Assembly: GCF_003751505.1 (NCBI RefSeq) | Contig: NZ_RJVB01000002.1 | Span: 186,001-250,000 of the forward strand | Reading direction: 5' to 3' | Source: Erwinia sp. JUb26 | Lineage (GTDB): Bacteria > Pseudomonadota > Gammaproteobacteria > Enterobacterales > Enterobacteriaceae | Length of the DNA stretch: 64,000 nucleotides | In this document: positions 1 to 10,215 of the stretch, one piece after another | Position numbering within the stretch: the first letter of the stretch is position 1 | Layout of the letters: every line of letters starts with the position of its first letter | The notes under the pieces: model-generated | Told to the model about the DNA's origin: nothing | Seen by the model: the letters and a program-made list of their open reading frames with translations, nothing else | Databases searched by the model: none | Program-made: the position numbers and the translations under genes

Positions 1-372
1 TTCCCGAACGGCGTCACCCGATCCGCGCTGCTGAAAGCACCGGCGGTGGCGTTTGATCATCTGGATGATATGCATCAGGCCTTCCTGCAGCAGAACTTCG
101 ACCTGTCACCGGGCAGCGTACCCTGCCATATCGTGAACTCGTCGGAGGCCTTTGTGCAGTTGGCGCGTCAGGGCACCACCTGCTGTATGATCCCGCATCT
201 ACAGATTGAGCGCGAGCTGGCGGAAGGTGAGCTGATCGATCTGACGCCGGGTCTACTGCAGCGCCGTATGCTTTACTGGCACCGCTTTGCGCCGGAAAGC
301 CGTCTGATGCGCAAAGTCACCGATGCGCTGCTGGCGCACGGTCATCGCGTTCTGCGTCAGGATACTGTTTAG
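1..372 (+). CDS. argP: LysR-family regulator ArgP (IciA), C-terminal part
   Basis: The frame is open from base 1 to a TAG at 370-372, giving 123 C-terminal residues of a LysR-type regulator; the N-terminal HTH lies outside the window. The visible part is the second half of the effector-binding domain ([20 protein letters not shown], then [11 protein letters not shown]) and matches my memory of ArgP. ArgP senses arginine and lysine and activates argO, which lies 1.5 kb downstream on the other strand, as in E. coli. The identification therefore rests on both sequence and gene order. A GC-rich hairpin follows the stop, between this gene and convergent yggE. Confidence 0.9.
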   Translation, partial: FPNGVTRSALLKAPAVAFDHLDDMHQAFLQQNFDLSPGSVPCHIVNSSEAFVQLARQGTTCCMIPHLQIERELAEGELIDLTPGLLQRRMLYWHRFAPESRLMRKVTDALLAHGHRVLRQDTV

Positions 373-392
373 GAAGGAAAGGTTGTGAGTTA

Positions 393-429
393 ACTGCGGG
401 CGGGTCTGATATTTGGGCCCGCCCGCAGT
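393..429. terminator. strong hairpin between convergent argP and yggE
   Basis: A 12-bp perfect stem (ACTGCGGGCGGG / CCCGCCCGCAGT) with a 13-nt loop lies between the two stop codons. There is no clear T tract on either strand, so it is a probable bidirectional transcript end rather than a textbook intrinsic terminator. Confidence 0.5.
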
Positions 430-439
430 ACGTTATGAC

Positions 440-1165
440 TTAAGGGTTACGCTGCAGTTCAAAGACCACATCAACCTGATCGTCGAAGTGAATGCTCTGC
501 TGTTCGTAGGTTTGTGCCGCAGAGGTCATCGGTGCCGCATCTGCCGCTTTATACATCCGCGCCATTGGCATCGGCTGGTAGTTGGCAACGTGATAGCGCA
601 CGCTGTAGACCGGTCCAAGCTTGCTGCCAAAGCCCTGAGCCAGCTCTCCCGCTTGCTTAATCGCGTCATCAATCGCGGCTTTACGCGCCTTCTGGCGATA
701 CTGTTCAGGATCGGCCACGCCCAGCTCGACGGAGCGAATTTCGTTCAGGCCGTTTTTCAGCGCGCCGTCCAGCAGTTCGTTGAGCTTATCCAGCTGGCGC
801 AGCGTAACCTGTACCTGGCGCACGGCGCGGTAGCCCTTCAGCACCGACTTGCCGTCTTTCAGATAATCATACTCCGGCTGGGTACGCAGATTGGCGGCGT
901 TGATATCTTTCTTCTCAATGCCGCTTTTATTCAGAAAATCAAAATACTGCTGAACGCGAGTATCGGCCTGTTTTTTTGCTTCAGCCGCATCTTTCGCGGT
1001 GATGTTAACTTCAATCGCCAGGGTAGCAATATCCGGCGCGGCGTCCACGCTGGACTGACCTGACGTGACCACGTGCGGGCCGGCAGGCAGTTCATCAGCT
1101 TGTGTCACCAGCGGTAAACTACCCAGTACAATCATTGCGGCCAGAGCCAGTTTAGTAAGCTTCAC
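440..1165 (-). CDS. yggE: YggE, SIMPL-domain periplasmic protein
   Basis: A 241-residue exported protein of the SIMPL (DUF541) family, reported in E. coli to lower oxidative stress. A signal peptide runs to about residue 23 (VTQADELP). The SIMPL core follows, with VTSGQSSVDAAPDIATLAIE and later RKAAIDDAIKQA and GPVYSVRYHVANYQP, close to the E. coli protein. I start it at the GTG at 1165, because GGAGGAC lies 7 nt upstream and the predicted product (MKLTKLALAA...) then matches the family. An ATG four codons earlier would overlap that ribosome site. It sits between argP and argO as in E. coli. Molecular function is not established. Confidence 0.9.
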   Translation of the reverse strand: MKLTKLALAAMIVLGSLPLVTQADELPAGPHVVTSGQSSVDAAPDIATLAIEVNITAKDAAEAKKQADTRVQQYFDFLNKSGIEKKDINAANLRTQPEYDYLKDGKSVLKGYRAVRQVQVTLRQLDKLNELLDGALKNGLNEIRSVELGVADPEQYRQKARKAAIDDAIKQAGELAQGFGSKLGPVYSVRYHVANYQPMPMARMYKAADAAPMTSAAQTYEQQSIHFDDQVDVVFELQRNP

Positions 1166-1315
1166 TGCGTCCTCCATGGGGTGTCATATGCATCTGTTCG
1201 GGCGCTGCCGGAGCCGGGTGCTGCGGCAGCGTAATGTTCCGTCTATTCTTCACGGTACAGTGTAGAGCCCCGAATCCCGTCACGCTATGACCTGAATTCT
1301 GGAAGTGAGTTCAGA

Positions 1316-1936
1316 TTAGTAAAAATCCAGCGCCTGCATTGCCAGCTTCAACGCAATCACCCACATCACGCCGCCCACCAGCAGATTGATGATGCGCTGC
1401 GCGCGCGGAGTATTCAGAACCGGCGCCAGCCAGGCGGCTAATATTGCCAGGCCGAAGAACCAGACAATCGACGTCGTTATTGAACCAAACGCAAACCAGC
1501 GACGCGCCTCTTCCGGTAGCTGCCCTCCCAGGCTCCCCAGCAGGACAAAAGTATCGATATACACATGGGGATTGAGCCAGGTCACGGCGATCATGGTGAC
1601 AATAATCCGCCAGCGGCTCTGCTTCATCGCCCCGGCGGCAGCCAGCTGTACATCACCGCTGAAGGCAGTGCGTAGCGCCCCCCAGCCGTACCACAGCAGG
1701 AATGCGACGCCCGCCCAGGTCACCAGATTCAGCAGCAGAACCGACTGGCTGAGCAGCGCGCTACCGCCAAAAATACCGCCGCAGATCAACAGAATATCGC
1801 TGAGCGTGCAGAGCGCGGCGGTCATCAGATGATACTGGCGGCGCACGCCCTGGTTCATCACAAACGCATTCTGCGGCCCCAGCGGCAGGATCAACGCCGC
1901 GCCCATCGCAACACCCTGAAAATAAACGGATAACAT
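1316..1936 (-). CDS. argO: arginine exporter ArgO (LysE family)
   Basis: A 206-residue inner-membrane exporter of the LysE/RhtB family that pumps out L-arginine. The N-terminal family signature is clear ([19 protein letters not shown] at about residues 12-30), followed by about five further hydrophobic segments. The aspartate-containing [15 protein letters not shown] near residue 120 is typical. In E. coli argO is switched on by ArgP with arginine and held off with lysine; the argP gene lies close by here. The 190 bp upstream contains AT-rich promoter-like DNA, and GAGG lies 11 nt before the ATG. Confidence 0.95.
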   Translation of the reverse strand: MLSVYFQGVAMGAALILPLGPQNAFVMNQGVRRQYHLMTAALCTLSDILLICGGIFGGSALLSQSVLLLNLVTWAGVAFLLWYGWGALRTAFSGDVQLAAAGAMKQSRWRIIVTMIAVTWLNPHVYIDTFVLLGSLGGQLPEEARRWFAFGSITTSIVWFFGLAILAAWLAPVLNTPRAQRIINLLVGGVMWVIALKLAMQALDFY

Positions 1937-2125
1937 AATAAAAAGACCTCATCTACACCAGATTTTCGGCAAGTGTATAGCGGCCACATCATTAGGGGAA
2001 ATTTTATAATTTAATGCACCATCACTTTAGCTAATAGTCAGTAATGGCGGAGGCAACACGGCGTGAAGGTGAAAGGTCGCCGTCGCGGTCATCACGTTGT
2101 AAGGGGCCGTCGGCTATCATGCTGC

Positions 2126-2160
2126 AAAAAAAAGCCCCGACCAGCGACTGGCGGGGGCTT
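2126..2160 (-). terminator. intrinsic terminator of mscS
   Basis: Read on the minus strand, an AAGCCCC...GGGGCTT stem with an inner CCAG/CTGG pairing is followed by eight T residues. It lies 14 bp after the mscS stop codon. Confidence 0.88.
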
Positions 2161-2173
2161 GATATGAAAATAA

Positions 2174-3046
2174 TTACGCCGGTTTAGTCAGATCGACTTC
2201 AGGCGCTTTGGTCTGATGCAGGTGAACATCCATCTGCGGATAAGGGATGCCGATTTCTTTCGCATCCAGGGCGTTTTTAAACTCCTTCATCAGATCCCAG
2301 TAAACCTGCTGGAGATCTCCAGCCTTGCTCCAGCAGCGCACGACGAAGTTCAGTGAGGAAGGCGCCATTTCGTTCAGGCCAATCTGCACGCCGCGCTCCT
2401 GCAGCACACGCGGTTCAGCCTCAACAATGCCGCGCAGCAGAGTAATCACTTCCTCAACGTCAGCATCGTAGGCTACGCCAATAATGAACTCATTGCGGCG
2501 CTCCGGCTCGCGGGAGAAGTTAGTGATATTCCCGGCAATGATTTTACCATTCGGCACCACGACGATTTTGCCGTCGGCGGTTTTTAAGGTGGTAGAGAAA
2601 ATCTGCACGTTCTGCACCGTTCCCATCACGCCGATATCAATAAATTCACCGGTGCGGAACGGGCGGAAGGTCACCAGCAGCACACCGGCCGCCAGGTTAG
2701 AAAGCGAGCCCTGCAGCGCCAGGCCAATTGCCAGACCGGCGGCACCGAGTACGGCAATCACCGAGGCGGTCTGCACACCCACGCGTCCCAGCGCGGCAAT
2801 CAGCGTGAAGGCGATAATGCCGTAACGCACCAGCGCAGAAAGGAAATCAGCTACCGTCGCATCAAGATGACGGGCACGCATCAGGCGATTGATAGTATTG
2901 GAAACAATACGCGCAACGAGCATCCCGATAATAATGATCGCTATCGCTGCCACAATATTTACCGCGTAGCTCAGCAGCAGGGCCTGGTTGCGCACCAGCC
3001 AGTTCCCCGCATTGCTGATACCACCGACCACGTTTAAATCTTCCAT
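2174..3046 (-). CDS. mscS: small-conductance mechanosensitive channel MscS
   Basis: A 290-residue channel that opens on hypo-osmotic shock to release solutes from the cytoplasm. There are three N-terminal membrane helices; TM3, the pore helix, is visible as [19 protein letters not shown] followed by [13 protein letters not shown] with its Gly/Ala packing ridge. The beta domain follows ([19 protein letters not shown]), then the C-terminal alpha/beta domain. The start is set at MEDLN by homology with E. coli; an in-frame upstream ATG would add eight residues not found in the family. It lies upstream of fbaA in the same orientation but is separated by the fbaA terminator and about 120 bp. Confidence 0.95.
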   Translation of the reverse strand: MEDLNVVGGISNAGNWLVRNQALLLSYAVNIVAAIAIIIIGMLVARIVSNTINRLMRARHLDATVADFLSALVRYGIIAFTLIAALGRVGVQTASVIAVLGAAGLAIGLALQGSLSNLAAGVLLVTFRPFRTGEFIDIGVMGTVQNVQIFSTTLKTADGKIVVVPNGKIIAGNITNFSREPERRNEFIIGVAYDADVEEVITLLRGIVEAEPRVLQERGVQIGLNEMAPSSLNFVVRCWSKAGDLQQVYWDLMKEFKNALDAKEIGIPYPQMDVHLHQTKAPEVDLTKPA

Positions 3047-3185
3047 TTTCCCATCCTGTTGTTTGCCCAAAAGAGGCGTTCAAAACTCTGCCGCCCGGCG
3101 GCAGCCTGAACACTAAGGGTAAGCAACCACGCGCGAATCTGCCAGGTTTCTGGCGTAATCAGCTGGAATTTATGGGAAAGTTGCA

Positions 3186-3213
3186 TAAAAAAAGGCCCTT
3201 TCGGGCCTTTTTT
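3186..3213 (-). terminator. terminator of the epd-pgk-fbaA run
   Basis: AAAGGCCC TTTC GGGCCTTT is flanked by A and T runs on both sides, so it is symmetric. It lies 15 bp after the fbaA stop and ends the minus-strand glycolytic transcript. Confidence 0.92.
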
Positions 3214-3227
3214 GCACAGCGAACAAA

Positions 3228-4307
3228 TTACAGAACGTCGATCGCGTTCAGTTCTTTGAAAGCCTGCTCCAGACGAACAACCATGGACGCCTGAGCTGAA
3301 CGCAGCCACACGCGCGGGTCGTAGTATTTCTTGTTCGGGCTGTCTACGCCATTTGGGTTACCCAGCTGGCCCTGCAGATAGTCTTCGTTCTTTTTGTAGA
3401 ACTGCAGAATACCGTCCCATGTTGCCCACTGGGTATCGGTATCGATGTTCATTTTGATCACGCCGTAGCCGATTGATTCTTCGATTTCAGCAGCTGAAGA
3501 ACCGGAACCGCCGTGGAACACGAAGTCCAGGGAGTTATGCGGCAGGTTGTGTTTCTTGCTGACATAATCCTGAGAGTCGCGCAGGATAGTTGGGGTCAGC
3601 TTCACGTTGCCCGGCTTGTACACGCCGTGTACGTTACCGAAAGAGGCAGCGATGGTGAAACGCGGGCTGATTTTGCTCAGCTCAGTGTACGCGTAATCAA
3701 CGTCTTCTGGCTGAGTGTACAGTGCAGATGCGTCCATATGGCTGTTATCCACGCCATCTTCTTCACCGCCGGTGCAGCCCAGTTCAATTTCCAGAGTCAT
3801 GTCGAGTTTCGCCATGCGCGCCAGATATTTGCTGGAGATCTCAATGTTCTCTTCCAGAGACTCTTCAGACAGGTCGATCATGTGAGAAGAGAACAGTGGC
3901 TTACCGGTTTTAGCAAAGTGAGCTTCACCCGCGTCCAGCAGACCGTCGATCCACGGCAGCAGTTTCTTCGCGCAGTGGTCGGTGTGCAGGATAACCGGCA
4001 CGCCGTAGTGCTCTGCCATCAGATGCACGTGATGAGCACCTGCGATCGCACCCAGGATTGCAGCAGCCTGTGGCTTGTCAGATTTCAGGCCTTTACCCGC
4101 GATAAAAGCAGCACCGCCGTTAGAGAACTGAACGATAACCGGAGATTTTACTTTTGCAGCAGCTTCCAGCACGGCGTTAATTGAGTCGGTACCGACGCAG
4201 TTAACCGCTGGCAGAGCGAATTTGTTCTCTTTCGCTACTTTGAAGATCTTCTGCACGTCATCGCCGGTGACAACGCCTGGTTTTACGAAATCAAAAATTT
4301 TAGACAT
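3228..4307 (-). CDS. fbaA: class II fructose-1,6-bisphosphate aldolase FbaA
   Basis: A 359-residue, zinc-dependent aldolase that splits fructose-1,6-bisphosphate into dihydroxyacetone phosphate and glyceraldehyde-3-phosphate. The length equals that of E. coli FbaA. Class II hallmarks are present: VILHTDHCAKK (catalytic Asp and zinc His), the glycine-rich GNVHGVY, and FVFHGGSGSS with a zinc His. The start is set at MSKIFDFVK; a 16-residue in-frame extension upstream is not conserved. It is the last gene of an epd-pgk-fbaA run, 82 bp after pgk. A second, tagatose-type class II aldolase lies at 41,976-42,815. Confidence 0.97.
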   Translation of the reverse strand: MSKIFDFVKPGVVTGDDVQKIFKVAKENKFALPAVNCVGTDSINAVLEAAAKVKSPVIVQFSNGGAAFIAGKGLKSDKPQAAAILGAIAGAHHVHLMAEHYGVPVILHTDHCAKKLLPWIDGLLDAGEAHFAKTGKPLFSSHMIDLSEESLEENIEISSKYLARMAKLDMTLEIELGCTGGEEDGVDNSHMDASALYTQPEDVDYAYTELSKISPRFTIAASFGNVHGVYKPGNVKLTPTILRDSQDYVSKKHNLPHNSLDFVFHGGSGSSAAEIEESIGYGVIKMNIDTDTQWATWDGILQFYKKNEDYLQGQLGNPNGVDSPNKKYYDPRVWLRSAQASMVVRLEQAFKELNAIDVL

Positions 4308-4389
4308 GTTAGCTTGTCCTGTTTCTTCGGTCGTATTAAAGGATTCTGTTCGCACGCGGAGCCTTACGCGGCTCCGCTCCGAGGTTTAA

Positions 4390-5553
4390 TTACTGCTTAG
4401 CACGTTCTTGCAGCATGGCGACTGCTGGCAGAGTTTTGCCTTCCACGAATTCCAGGAAAGCACCGCCGCCGGTAGAGATATAGGAAATTTTATCTTCGAT
4501 ACCGAACAGGTCGATAGCGGCCAGCGTATCACCGCCGCCCGCGATGGAGAATGCGTCGCTGTCTGCAATCGCTTTCGCCACGATTTCAGTCCCTTTACGG
4601 AAGTTCGGGAACTCAAACACGCCAACCGGGCCGTTCCACAGAATGGTTTTGGCTTCTTTCAGCAGCTTAGCCATCGCCAGCGCGGTTTCGTCGCCGAAGT
4701 CCATGATCTCTTCGTTGTCCTGAACTTCGCTGACTTTCTTCACGGTTGAAGGCGCGGTTTCAGAGAACTCGGTGCCCACGCGTGAATCGGTAGGAACCGG
4801 GATTTTGAACTCGTCGCGCAGTTTTTTCGCGGCTTCAACGAAATCTGGCTCATACAGCGATTTGCCGACGTTGTTGTCGATAGCCACGAAGGTGTTCGCG
4901 ATGCCGCCGCCAACGATCACGGTATCGGCAATGTTCACCAGCGAGTTCAGCACGTCGAATTTAGTGGAAACTTTAGAACCACCGACAACGGCAACCATTG
5001 GGCGCGCCGGGTTAGACAGCGCTTTACCCAATGCTTCCAGCTCGGCTGACAGCAGCGGGCCAGCACAGGCAACCGGTGCAAACTTGCCTACGCCGTGGGT
5101 AGAGGCCTGAGCGCGGTGCGCGGTACCGAAGGCATCCATCACGAAGATGTCGCACAGCGCAGCGTATTTTTTAGAGAGGGCTTCGTCGTCTTTCTTCTCG
5201 CCTTTGTTAAAGCGAACGTTTTCCAGTACCACCAGCTTACCTGCGGTCAGCTCAACGCCGTCCAGGTAGTCTTTTGCCAGGGAAACATTTTCTGCGCCCA
5301 GCTTGTCTTTCAGGTAGTTAACGACCGGCAGCAGAGAAAACTCTTCGTTGTATTCACCTTCAACCGGACGACCCAGATGCGAGGTAACCATCACTTTCGC
5401 GCCCTGCTTCAGAGCGGCTTCGATGGTCGGCAGAGAAGCACGGATACGTGCATCTGACGTCACTTTCCCTTCTTTTACCGGCACATTCAGATCGGCACGG
5501 ATCAGAACACGCTTACCAGCAAGATCCAGATCGGTCATCTTAATTACAGACAT
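4390..5553 (-). CDS. pgk: phosphoglycerate kinase Pgk
   Basis: A 387-residue glycolytic kinase that makes ATP and 3-phosphoglycerate from 1,3-bisphosphoglycerate. Family landmarks: [12 protein letters not shown] near the N-terminus, the substrate-binding TSHLGRP, the [15 protein letters not shown] loop, [10 protein letters not shown] in the hinge region, and the C-terminal nucleotide loop [11 protein letters not shown] followed by [10 protein letters not shown]. The length matches E. coli exactly. It lies 21 bp downstream of epd and 82 bp upstream of fbaA, so the three are probably co-transcribed. Confidence 0.98.
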   Translation of the reverse strand: MSVIKMTDLDLAGKRVLIRADLNVPVKEGKVTSDARIRASLPTIEAALKQGAKVMVTSHLGRPVEGEYNEEFSLLPVVNYLKDKLGAENVSLAKDYLDGVELTAGKLVVLENVRFNKGEKKDDEALSKKYAALCDIFVMDAFGTAHRAQASTHGVGKFAPVACAGPLLSAELEALGKALSNPARPMVAVVGGSKVSTKFDVLNSLVNIADTVIVGGGIANTFVAIDNNVGKSLYEPDFVEAAKKLRDEFKIPVPTDSRVGTEFSETAPSTVKKVSEVQDNEEIMDFGDETALAMAKLLKEAKTILWNGPVGVFEFPNFRKGTEIVAKAIADSDAFSIAGGGDTLAAIDLFGIEDKISYISTGGGAFLEFVEGKTLPAVAMLQERAKQ

Positions 5554-5574
5554 GGTGAACCCTCTCGTTGATTC

Positions 5575-6621
5575 TCAAAGTTTTACAGACGCATCCGCGT
5601 CCGGACTGAAACCGATATCGGCCATCGCTAACGTGGTATCCAGCATTCTGTTAGCAAAGCCCCATTCGTTATCACACCAGACCAAGGTCTTAATCAGGTG
5701 CTGACCACTGACCCGCGTCTGCGTGCCGTCAACGATGGCACTGTGCGGGTCGTGATTAAAATCAATAGAGACTAACGGTAATTCCGTGTAGTCAACTATA
5801 CCACTAAAAGCCCCTTCTGACGCACTTTGCAGCAGGGCGTTGACCTCGCTGGCCTTGACCGCATCCCGCACGCTGACGCTGAGGTCAATCGCCGTCACGT
5901 TAATCGTTGGCACACGCACGGCAATCGCTTCAAAACGGTCATTAAATTTCGGAAAAATGCGGGTGATGCCCGCGGCCAGGCGCGTATCAACCGGAATAAT
6001 CGACTGGCTGGCCGCGCGGGTCCGTCGCAGATCGGGATGGTATGCATCAATCACCTGCTGATCGTGCATCGCGGAGTGGATGGTGGTGACCGTACCCGAC
6101 TCAATCCCCCACGCATCATCCAGCAGTTTGATAATCGGAATAATGCAGTTTGTGGTGCAGGAAGCATTCGACACTAACAGATGCTCCGGCAGCAGCTCTT
6201 GCTCATTCACGCCGAAAACGACCGTGGCATCCAGGTCATTGCCTCCCGGATGGGAGAACAGCACCTTCTTCGCACCTGACTGCAGATGCGCTTCACCGTC
6301 GGCACGGCTGCCATAGACGCCGGTACAGTCCAGCACGATATCCACATTCAGCTCGCGCCACGGCAGCGAGCCAATATCGGCATGATGCAGCAGGCGGATC
6401 GTATCATCGCCAACCGACAGCAGATCGCGCTCCTGACGTACATCCCAGGCAAAGCGACCATGGCTGGTGTCGTATTTCAACAGATGAGCCATCCCGGCGG
6501 CATCCGCCAGCTCGTTAATGGCCACCACCGTAATTTCAGCACGACGTCCGGTTTCGTACAGCGCACGCAAAACGTTGCGCCCGATGCGACCGAATCCGTT
6601 AATGGCAATGCGAACCGTCAT
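5575..6621 (-). CDS. epd: D-erythrose-4-phosphate dehydrogenase Epd
   Basis: A 348-residue GAPDH-family enzyme that oxidises erythrose-4-phosphate to 4-phosphoerythronate, the first committed step toward pyridoxal phosphate. The NAD-binding start [17 protein letters not shown] and the catalytic SNASCTTNC are plain. It is told from GapA by [20 protein letters not shown] and [17 protein letters not shown], which match E. coli Epd. It is nine residues longer than E. coli Epd, through a C-terminal tail. Adjoining CRP-like and Cra-like sites lie about 110-140 bp upstream. It heads the epd-pgk-fbaA run. Confidence 0.96.
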   Translation of the reverse strand: MTVRIAINGFGRIGRNVLRALYETGRRAEITVVAINELADAAGMAHLLKYDTSHGRFAWDVRQERDLLSVGDDTIRLLHHADIGSLPWRELNVDIVLDCTGVYGSRADGEAHLQSGAKKVLFSHPGGNDLDATVVFGVNEQELLPEHLLVSNASCTTNCIIPIIKLLDDAWGIESGTVTTIHSAMHDQQVIDAYHPDLRRTRAASQSIIPVDTRLAAGITRIFPKFNDRFEAIAVRVPTINVTAIDLSVSVRDAVKASEVNALLQSASEGAFSGIVDYTELPLVSIDFNHDPHSAIVDGTQTRVSGQHLIKTLVWCDNEWGFANRMLDTTLAMADIGFSPDADASVKL

Positions 6622-6733
6622 ATTACTCCTGCATCAGAATTCTCTATGAAATCGGACGATTAGCCTGAGCCAGACGCCGCGATTTGTACAGGAAATTCTT
6701 GCGTCACCACGGCGGCAAGCCAGAGGCTGCATC

Positions 6734-6749
6734 TGTGACGACAATCAAA
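6734..6749 (-). promoter_or_regulatory. CRP-like site upstream of epd
   Basis: TGTGACGACAATCAAA on the plus strand matches TGTGA-N6-TCACA at nine of ten conserved positions. It directly abuts a Cra-like site. In E. coli the epd promoter is known to depend on CRP, which supports the assignment. Confidence 0.55.
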
Positions 6750-6763
6750 CTGAAACGCTTCAG
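6750..6763 (-). promoter_or_regulatory. Cra (FruR)-like operator upstream of epd
   Basis: CTGAAACGCTTCAG is close to palindromic and fits the Cra consensus core (TGAAWCGNTTCA). Cra represses glycolytic genes when fructose phosphates are low. The location upstream of epd-pgk-fbaA agrees with known E. coli regulation. Confidence 0.6.
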
Positions 6764-7106
6764 CTAGAATAATAGAAGTGAGGAATAATAGGAATGACTG
6801 GGATCAATTGCGGGGCTTAACTTTCGATCTGCGTCACAAAATTACGCAAAAAATGGCACATTCTGGCGTAAGTTTCACCTGACGGTCGCCAGTGGTGGTG
6901 GAAATTTATACGAATACGCTGGCGGATTCCCCCCTACGGATTAGCCGTTCAGCCTGAGATCCCACACCCTGATAACCTTATCGTCAGCGGGGTAATTGCC
7001 ATGCCGGATCGGGATTCAGATAAAGCTGGAATTTTACGTAGCGAATTGCTGAAAGGAGCCGGGACGGGAGCTTGATGAAATCGAACTCCATTGTTGCCGA
7101 CCGACA

Positions 7107-7137
7107 AACAAAAAAAAGCACCGCCAGGCGGTGCTTT
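7107..7137 (-). terminator. intrinsic terminator of tktA
   Basis: On the minus strand AAAGCACCGCC / GGCGGTGCTTT forms a stem of about ten pairs with a tiny loop, followed by eight T residues. It lies about 40 bp after the tktA stop. Confidence 0.92.
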
Positions 7138-7175
7138 ATTGGTAAACCGTCCCACAAAGGGCCGGTTGCGAAGGA

Positions 7176-9167
7176 TTACAGCAGACCTTTCGCTTTAGCA
7201 ACCACGTTATCCACGGTGAAGCCAAACAGATCGAACAACTGCTCAGCCGGTGCAGACTCACCGAAGCTGGTCATACCCACGATAGCGCCGTTCAGACCGG
7301 TGTATTTGAACCAGTAGTCCGCGATACCCGCTTCAATCGCTACGCGAGCGCTAACCGCTTTCGGCAGCACGGACTCACGGTAGGCAGCATCCTGCTTGTC
7401 GAAGGCGTCGGTAGACGGCATAGACACAACGCGAACCTTGTGGCCTTCCGCAGTCAGTTTGTCGAATGCGCCAACCGCCAGCTCAACTTCTGAACCGGTC
7501 GCAATCAGGATCACATCAGGGGTGCCCGCGCTGTCTTTCAGCACGTAACCGCCGCGAGCGATGTTAGCCAGCTGCTCAGGGGTACGCTCCTGCTGTGCCA
7601 GGTTCTGACGGGACAGGATCAGTGCGGTAGGACCGTCGTGACGCTCGATACCGTACTTCCAGGCCACTGCGGATTCAACCTGGTCACATGGACGCCATGC
7701 GCTGACGTTTGGTGTAACGCGCAGGCTGGCCAACTGCTCAACCGGCTGGTGAGTTGGGCCATCTTCGCCCAGACCGATAGAGTCGTGGGTGTAAACCAGC
7801 ACCTGACGAATTTTCATCAGTGCAGCCATACGCACTGCGTTACGCGCGTATTCCACAAACATCAGGAAGGTCGCGGTGTAAGGCAGGAAACCACCGTGCA
7901 GGGTGATACCGTTAGCGATCGCGGTCATACCGAATTCGCGCACGCCGTAATGGATGTAGTTACCCGCTGCATCTTCGTTGATTGGCTTAGAACCGGACCA
8001 CATGGTCAGGTTGCTTGGCGCCAGGTCAGCGGAGCCGCCCAGGTATTCCGGCAGCAGTTTACCGAACGCTTCGATCGCATTCTGAGACGCTTTACGGCTG
8101 GCGATTTTCGCCGGATTAGCCTGCAGCTGCTCAACAAATTTCTGCGACTCTTCTGCCCAGTTAGCCGGCAGGTCGTTGCTTACGCGACGTTTGAATTCGG
8201 TCGCCAGCTCAGGGAAGGCTTTCGCGTAGGCAGCAAACTTCTCATCCCATGCGGATTCCTTCGCCTGGCCCGCTTCTTTCGCATCCCACTGGGCATAAAT
8301 GTCCTGTGGAATTTCGAACGGTGCGTGGGTCCAGCCCAGCTGCTTACGGGTCAGTTCGATTTCAGCATCGCCCAGCGGCGCGCCGTGGGAATCGTGAGTA
8401 CCGGCTTTGTTCGGTGAACCGAAGCCGATGATGGTTTTGCACATCAGCAGTGAAGGCTTGTCGGAAACCGCTTTCGCTTCTTCTACTGCCTTTTTAATCG
8501 CTTCAGCGTCGTGGCCATCGATGCCGCGCACCACGTGCCAGCCGTAAGACTCAAAGCGCTTCGCGGTGTCGTCGGTGAACCAGCCTTCAATGTGACCATC
8601 GATAGAGATGCCGTTGTCATCATAGAACGCGACCAGTTTGCCCAGCTTCAGCGTACCCGCCAGTGAACAGACTTCGTGTGAGATGCCTTCCATCATGCAG
8701 CCGTCGCCCATGAACACGTAGGTGTTATGGTCAACAACATCGTGGCCCGGACGGTTGAACTGTGCGGCCAGCGTGCGCTCGGCAATCGCAAAACCAACGG
8801 CGTTAGCGATACCCTGGCCCAGCGGACCGGTGGTGGTTTCTACGCCTGCGGTGTAACCGTACTCTGGGTGACCTGGGGTTTTGGAATGCAGCTGACGGAA
8901 GTTAGCCAGTTCGCCGATTGGCAGATCGTAGCCTGTGAGGTGCAGCAGGCTGTAAATCAGCATGGAGCCGTGACCGTTGGACAGCACGAAGCGGTCACGA
9001 TCGGCCCACAGTGGGTTTGACGGGTTGTGGTTCAGGAAGTCGCGCCACAGCACTTCAGCGATATCAGCCATACCCATTGGGGCACCCGGGTGGCCGGATT
9101 TGGCTTTCTGCACCGCATCCATACTTAATGCGCGAATGGCGTTGGCAAGCTCTTTACGAGAAGACAT
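7176..9167 (-). CDS. tktA: transketolase TktA
   Basis: A 663-residue, thiamine-diphosphate-dependent enzyme that moves two-carbon ketol units in the non-oxidative pentose phosphate pathway. The length equals that of E. coli TktA. Visible landmarks: [19 protein letters not shown] at the N-terminus, the ThDP/Mg motif [20 protein letters not shown] to the NDNGIS-like loop ([11 protein letters not shown]), the catalytic acid region near [14 protein letters not shown], and [20 protein letters not shown] in the pyrimidine domain. GGAGT lies 8 nt before the ATG. It is a single gene with its own terminator. TktA supplies erythrose-4-phosphate, the substrate of the neighbouring Epd. Confidence 0.97.
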   Translation of the reverse strand: MSSRKELANAIRALSMDAVQKAKSGHPGAPMGMADIAEVLWRDFLNHNPSNPLWADRDRFVLSNGHGSMLIYSLLHLTGYDLPIGELANFRQLHSKTPGHPEYGYTAGVETTTGPLGQGIANAVGFAIAERTLAAQFNRPGHDVVDHNTYVFMGDGCMMEGISHEVCSLAGTLKLGKLVAFYDDNGISIDGHIEGWFTDDTAKRFESYGWHVVRGIDGHDAEAIKKAVEEAKAVSDKPSLLMCKTIIGFGSPNKAGTHDSHGAPLGDAEIELTRKQLGWTHAPFEIPQDIYAQWDAKEAGQAKESAWDEKFAAYAKAFPELATEFKRRVSNDLPANWAEESQKFVEQLQANPAKIASRKASQNAIEAFGKLLPEYLGGSADLAPSNLTMWSGSKPINEDAAGNYIHYGVREFGMTAIANGITLHGGFLPYTATFLMFVEYARNAVRMAALMKIRQVLVYTHDSIGLGEDGPTHQPVEQLASLRVTPNVSAWRPCDQVESAVAWKYGIERHDGPTALILSRQNLAQQERTPEQLANIARGGYVLKDSAGTPDVILIATGSEVELAVGAFDKLTAEGHKVRVVSMPSTDAFDKQDAAYRESVLPKAVSARVAIEAGIADYWFKYTGLNGAIVGMTSFGESAPAEQLFDLFGFTVDNVVAKAKGLL

Positions 9168-9456
9168 TTTCTACTCCAGGTCGGATTTAACGCTTCGCCG
9201 TACTTAACCTATTGTAATTAATGAGTTATCAGGCAAAGCCGAAGGAAAGTCGCCCATCAATGTACATGAAATATGGGTAACATGTACATGGCGCAGGATG
9301 TAAAAATAATCACATAAGTTGCACTTTGGGAATCTCCCGACTAGGCAAAGACAGCTGCAGGGACTATAACTCAACTATCTGGCGGGTTATTCATCACCCT
9401 TCCACCCGCTAACATTATGATTTATTTACCTTGTTACTAACAATGGATGAACCGGA

Positions 9457-10215
9457 ATGAAGAAACGTATTTCTTTTGCCGCTCTGGCGCTGGCAACCCT
9501 TATTTCTGGCTGTCAAAACTTCGACAGCAATGGACTGATGCAGTCCGGCGCGCAGGCGTTTCAGGCCGCCACGCTGAGCGATGCGCAGGTGAAAGAGCTG
9601 AGTGATAAATCCTGCCAGCAGATGGACAGCAGCACGCAGATCGCCGATGCCAGCAGCACCTATGCGAAACGGCTGAGCAAAATATCTGCCGCGCTGGGTG
9701 ATAACATCAACGGCACGCCGGCGAACTACAAGGTCTACGTCACCAAGGACGTCAATGCATGGGCGATGGCTAACGGCTGCATCCGCGTATACAGCGGTCT
9801 GATGGACATGATGACCGACAATGAAGTTGAGGCGGTTCTCGGCCACGAAATGGGGCACGTCGCCTTAGGCCACTCGCGCAAAGCCATGCAGGTGGCCTAC
9901 GCGACGACCGCTGCACGCACCGCCGCGGCCTCTGCCGGTGGTATTGCCGCTTCACTTTCCCAGTCTCAGCTGGGTGATATTGGCGAGAAGCTGGTCAATT
10001 CGCAGTTCTCCCAGCGCCAGGAGTCGGAAGCGGATGATTATTCTTACGATTTGCTGCGCAAGCGCAACATCAATCCGGCAGGCTTAGCCACCAGCTTTGA
10101 AAAGCTGGCGAAGCTGGAAGCCGGTCGTCAAAGCTCAATGTTCGACGATCACCCGGCTTCAGAAGCACGTGCGCAGCATATCCGCGAGCGTATGGCGGCA
10201 GACGGAATAAAGTAA
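9457..10215 (+). CDS. loiP: outer-membrane lipoprotein metalloprotease LoiP (YggG)
   Basis: A 252-residue M48-family zinc protease. A lipoprotein signal ends at LISG-Cys19, so the mature protein is probably anchored in a membrane facing the periplasm. The zinc motif HEMGH is at residues 130-134 (VLGHEMGHVALGHS), and the third ligand region is ESEADDYSYDLL near residue 190. In E. coli LoiP is an outer-membrane protease linked to low osmolarity and works with BepA. ATG 9457 follows GGAA with good spacing. The next gene downstream is a porin rather than speB, unlike E. coli. Confidence 0.93.
   Translation: MKKRISFAALALATLISGCQNFDSNGLMQSGAQAFQAATLSDAQVKELSDKSCQQMDSSTQIADASSTYAKRLSKISAALGDNINGTPANYKVYVTKDVNAWAMANGCIRVYSGLMDMMTDNEVEAVLGHEMGHVALGHSRKAMQVAYATTAARTAAASAGGIAASLSQSQLGDIGEKLVNSQFSQRQESEADDYSYDLLRKRNINPAGLATSFEKLAKLEAGRQSSMFDDHPASEARAQHIRERMAADGIK

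Larger units (their letters stand above)
6622..7106. other. epd-tktA intergenic region
   Basis: About 485 bp without a credible gene. The epd-proximal half holds the CRP and Cra sites. The rest shows no ORF with a good ribosome site and no obvious RNA gene. In E. coli extra genes (yggC, yggF and others) lie between epd and tktA; none is present here. Confidence 0.6.
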
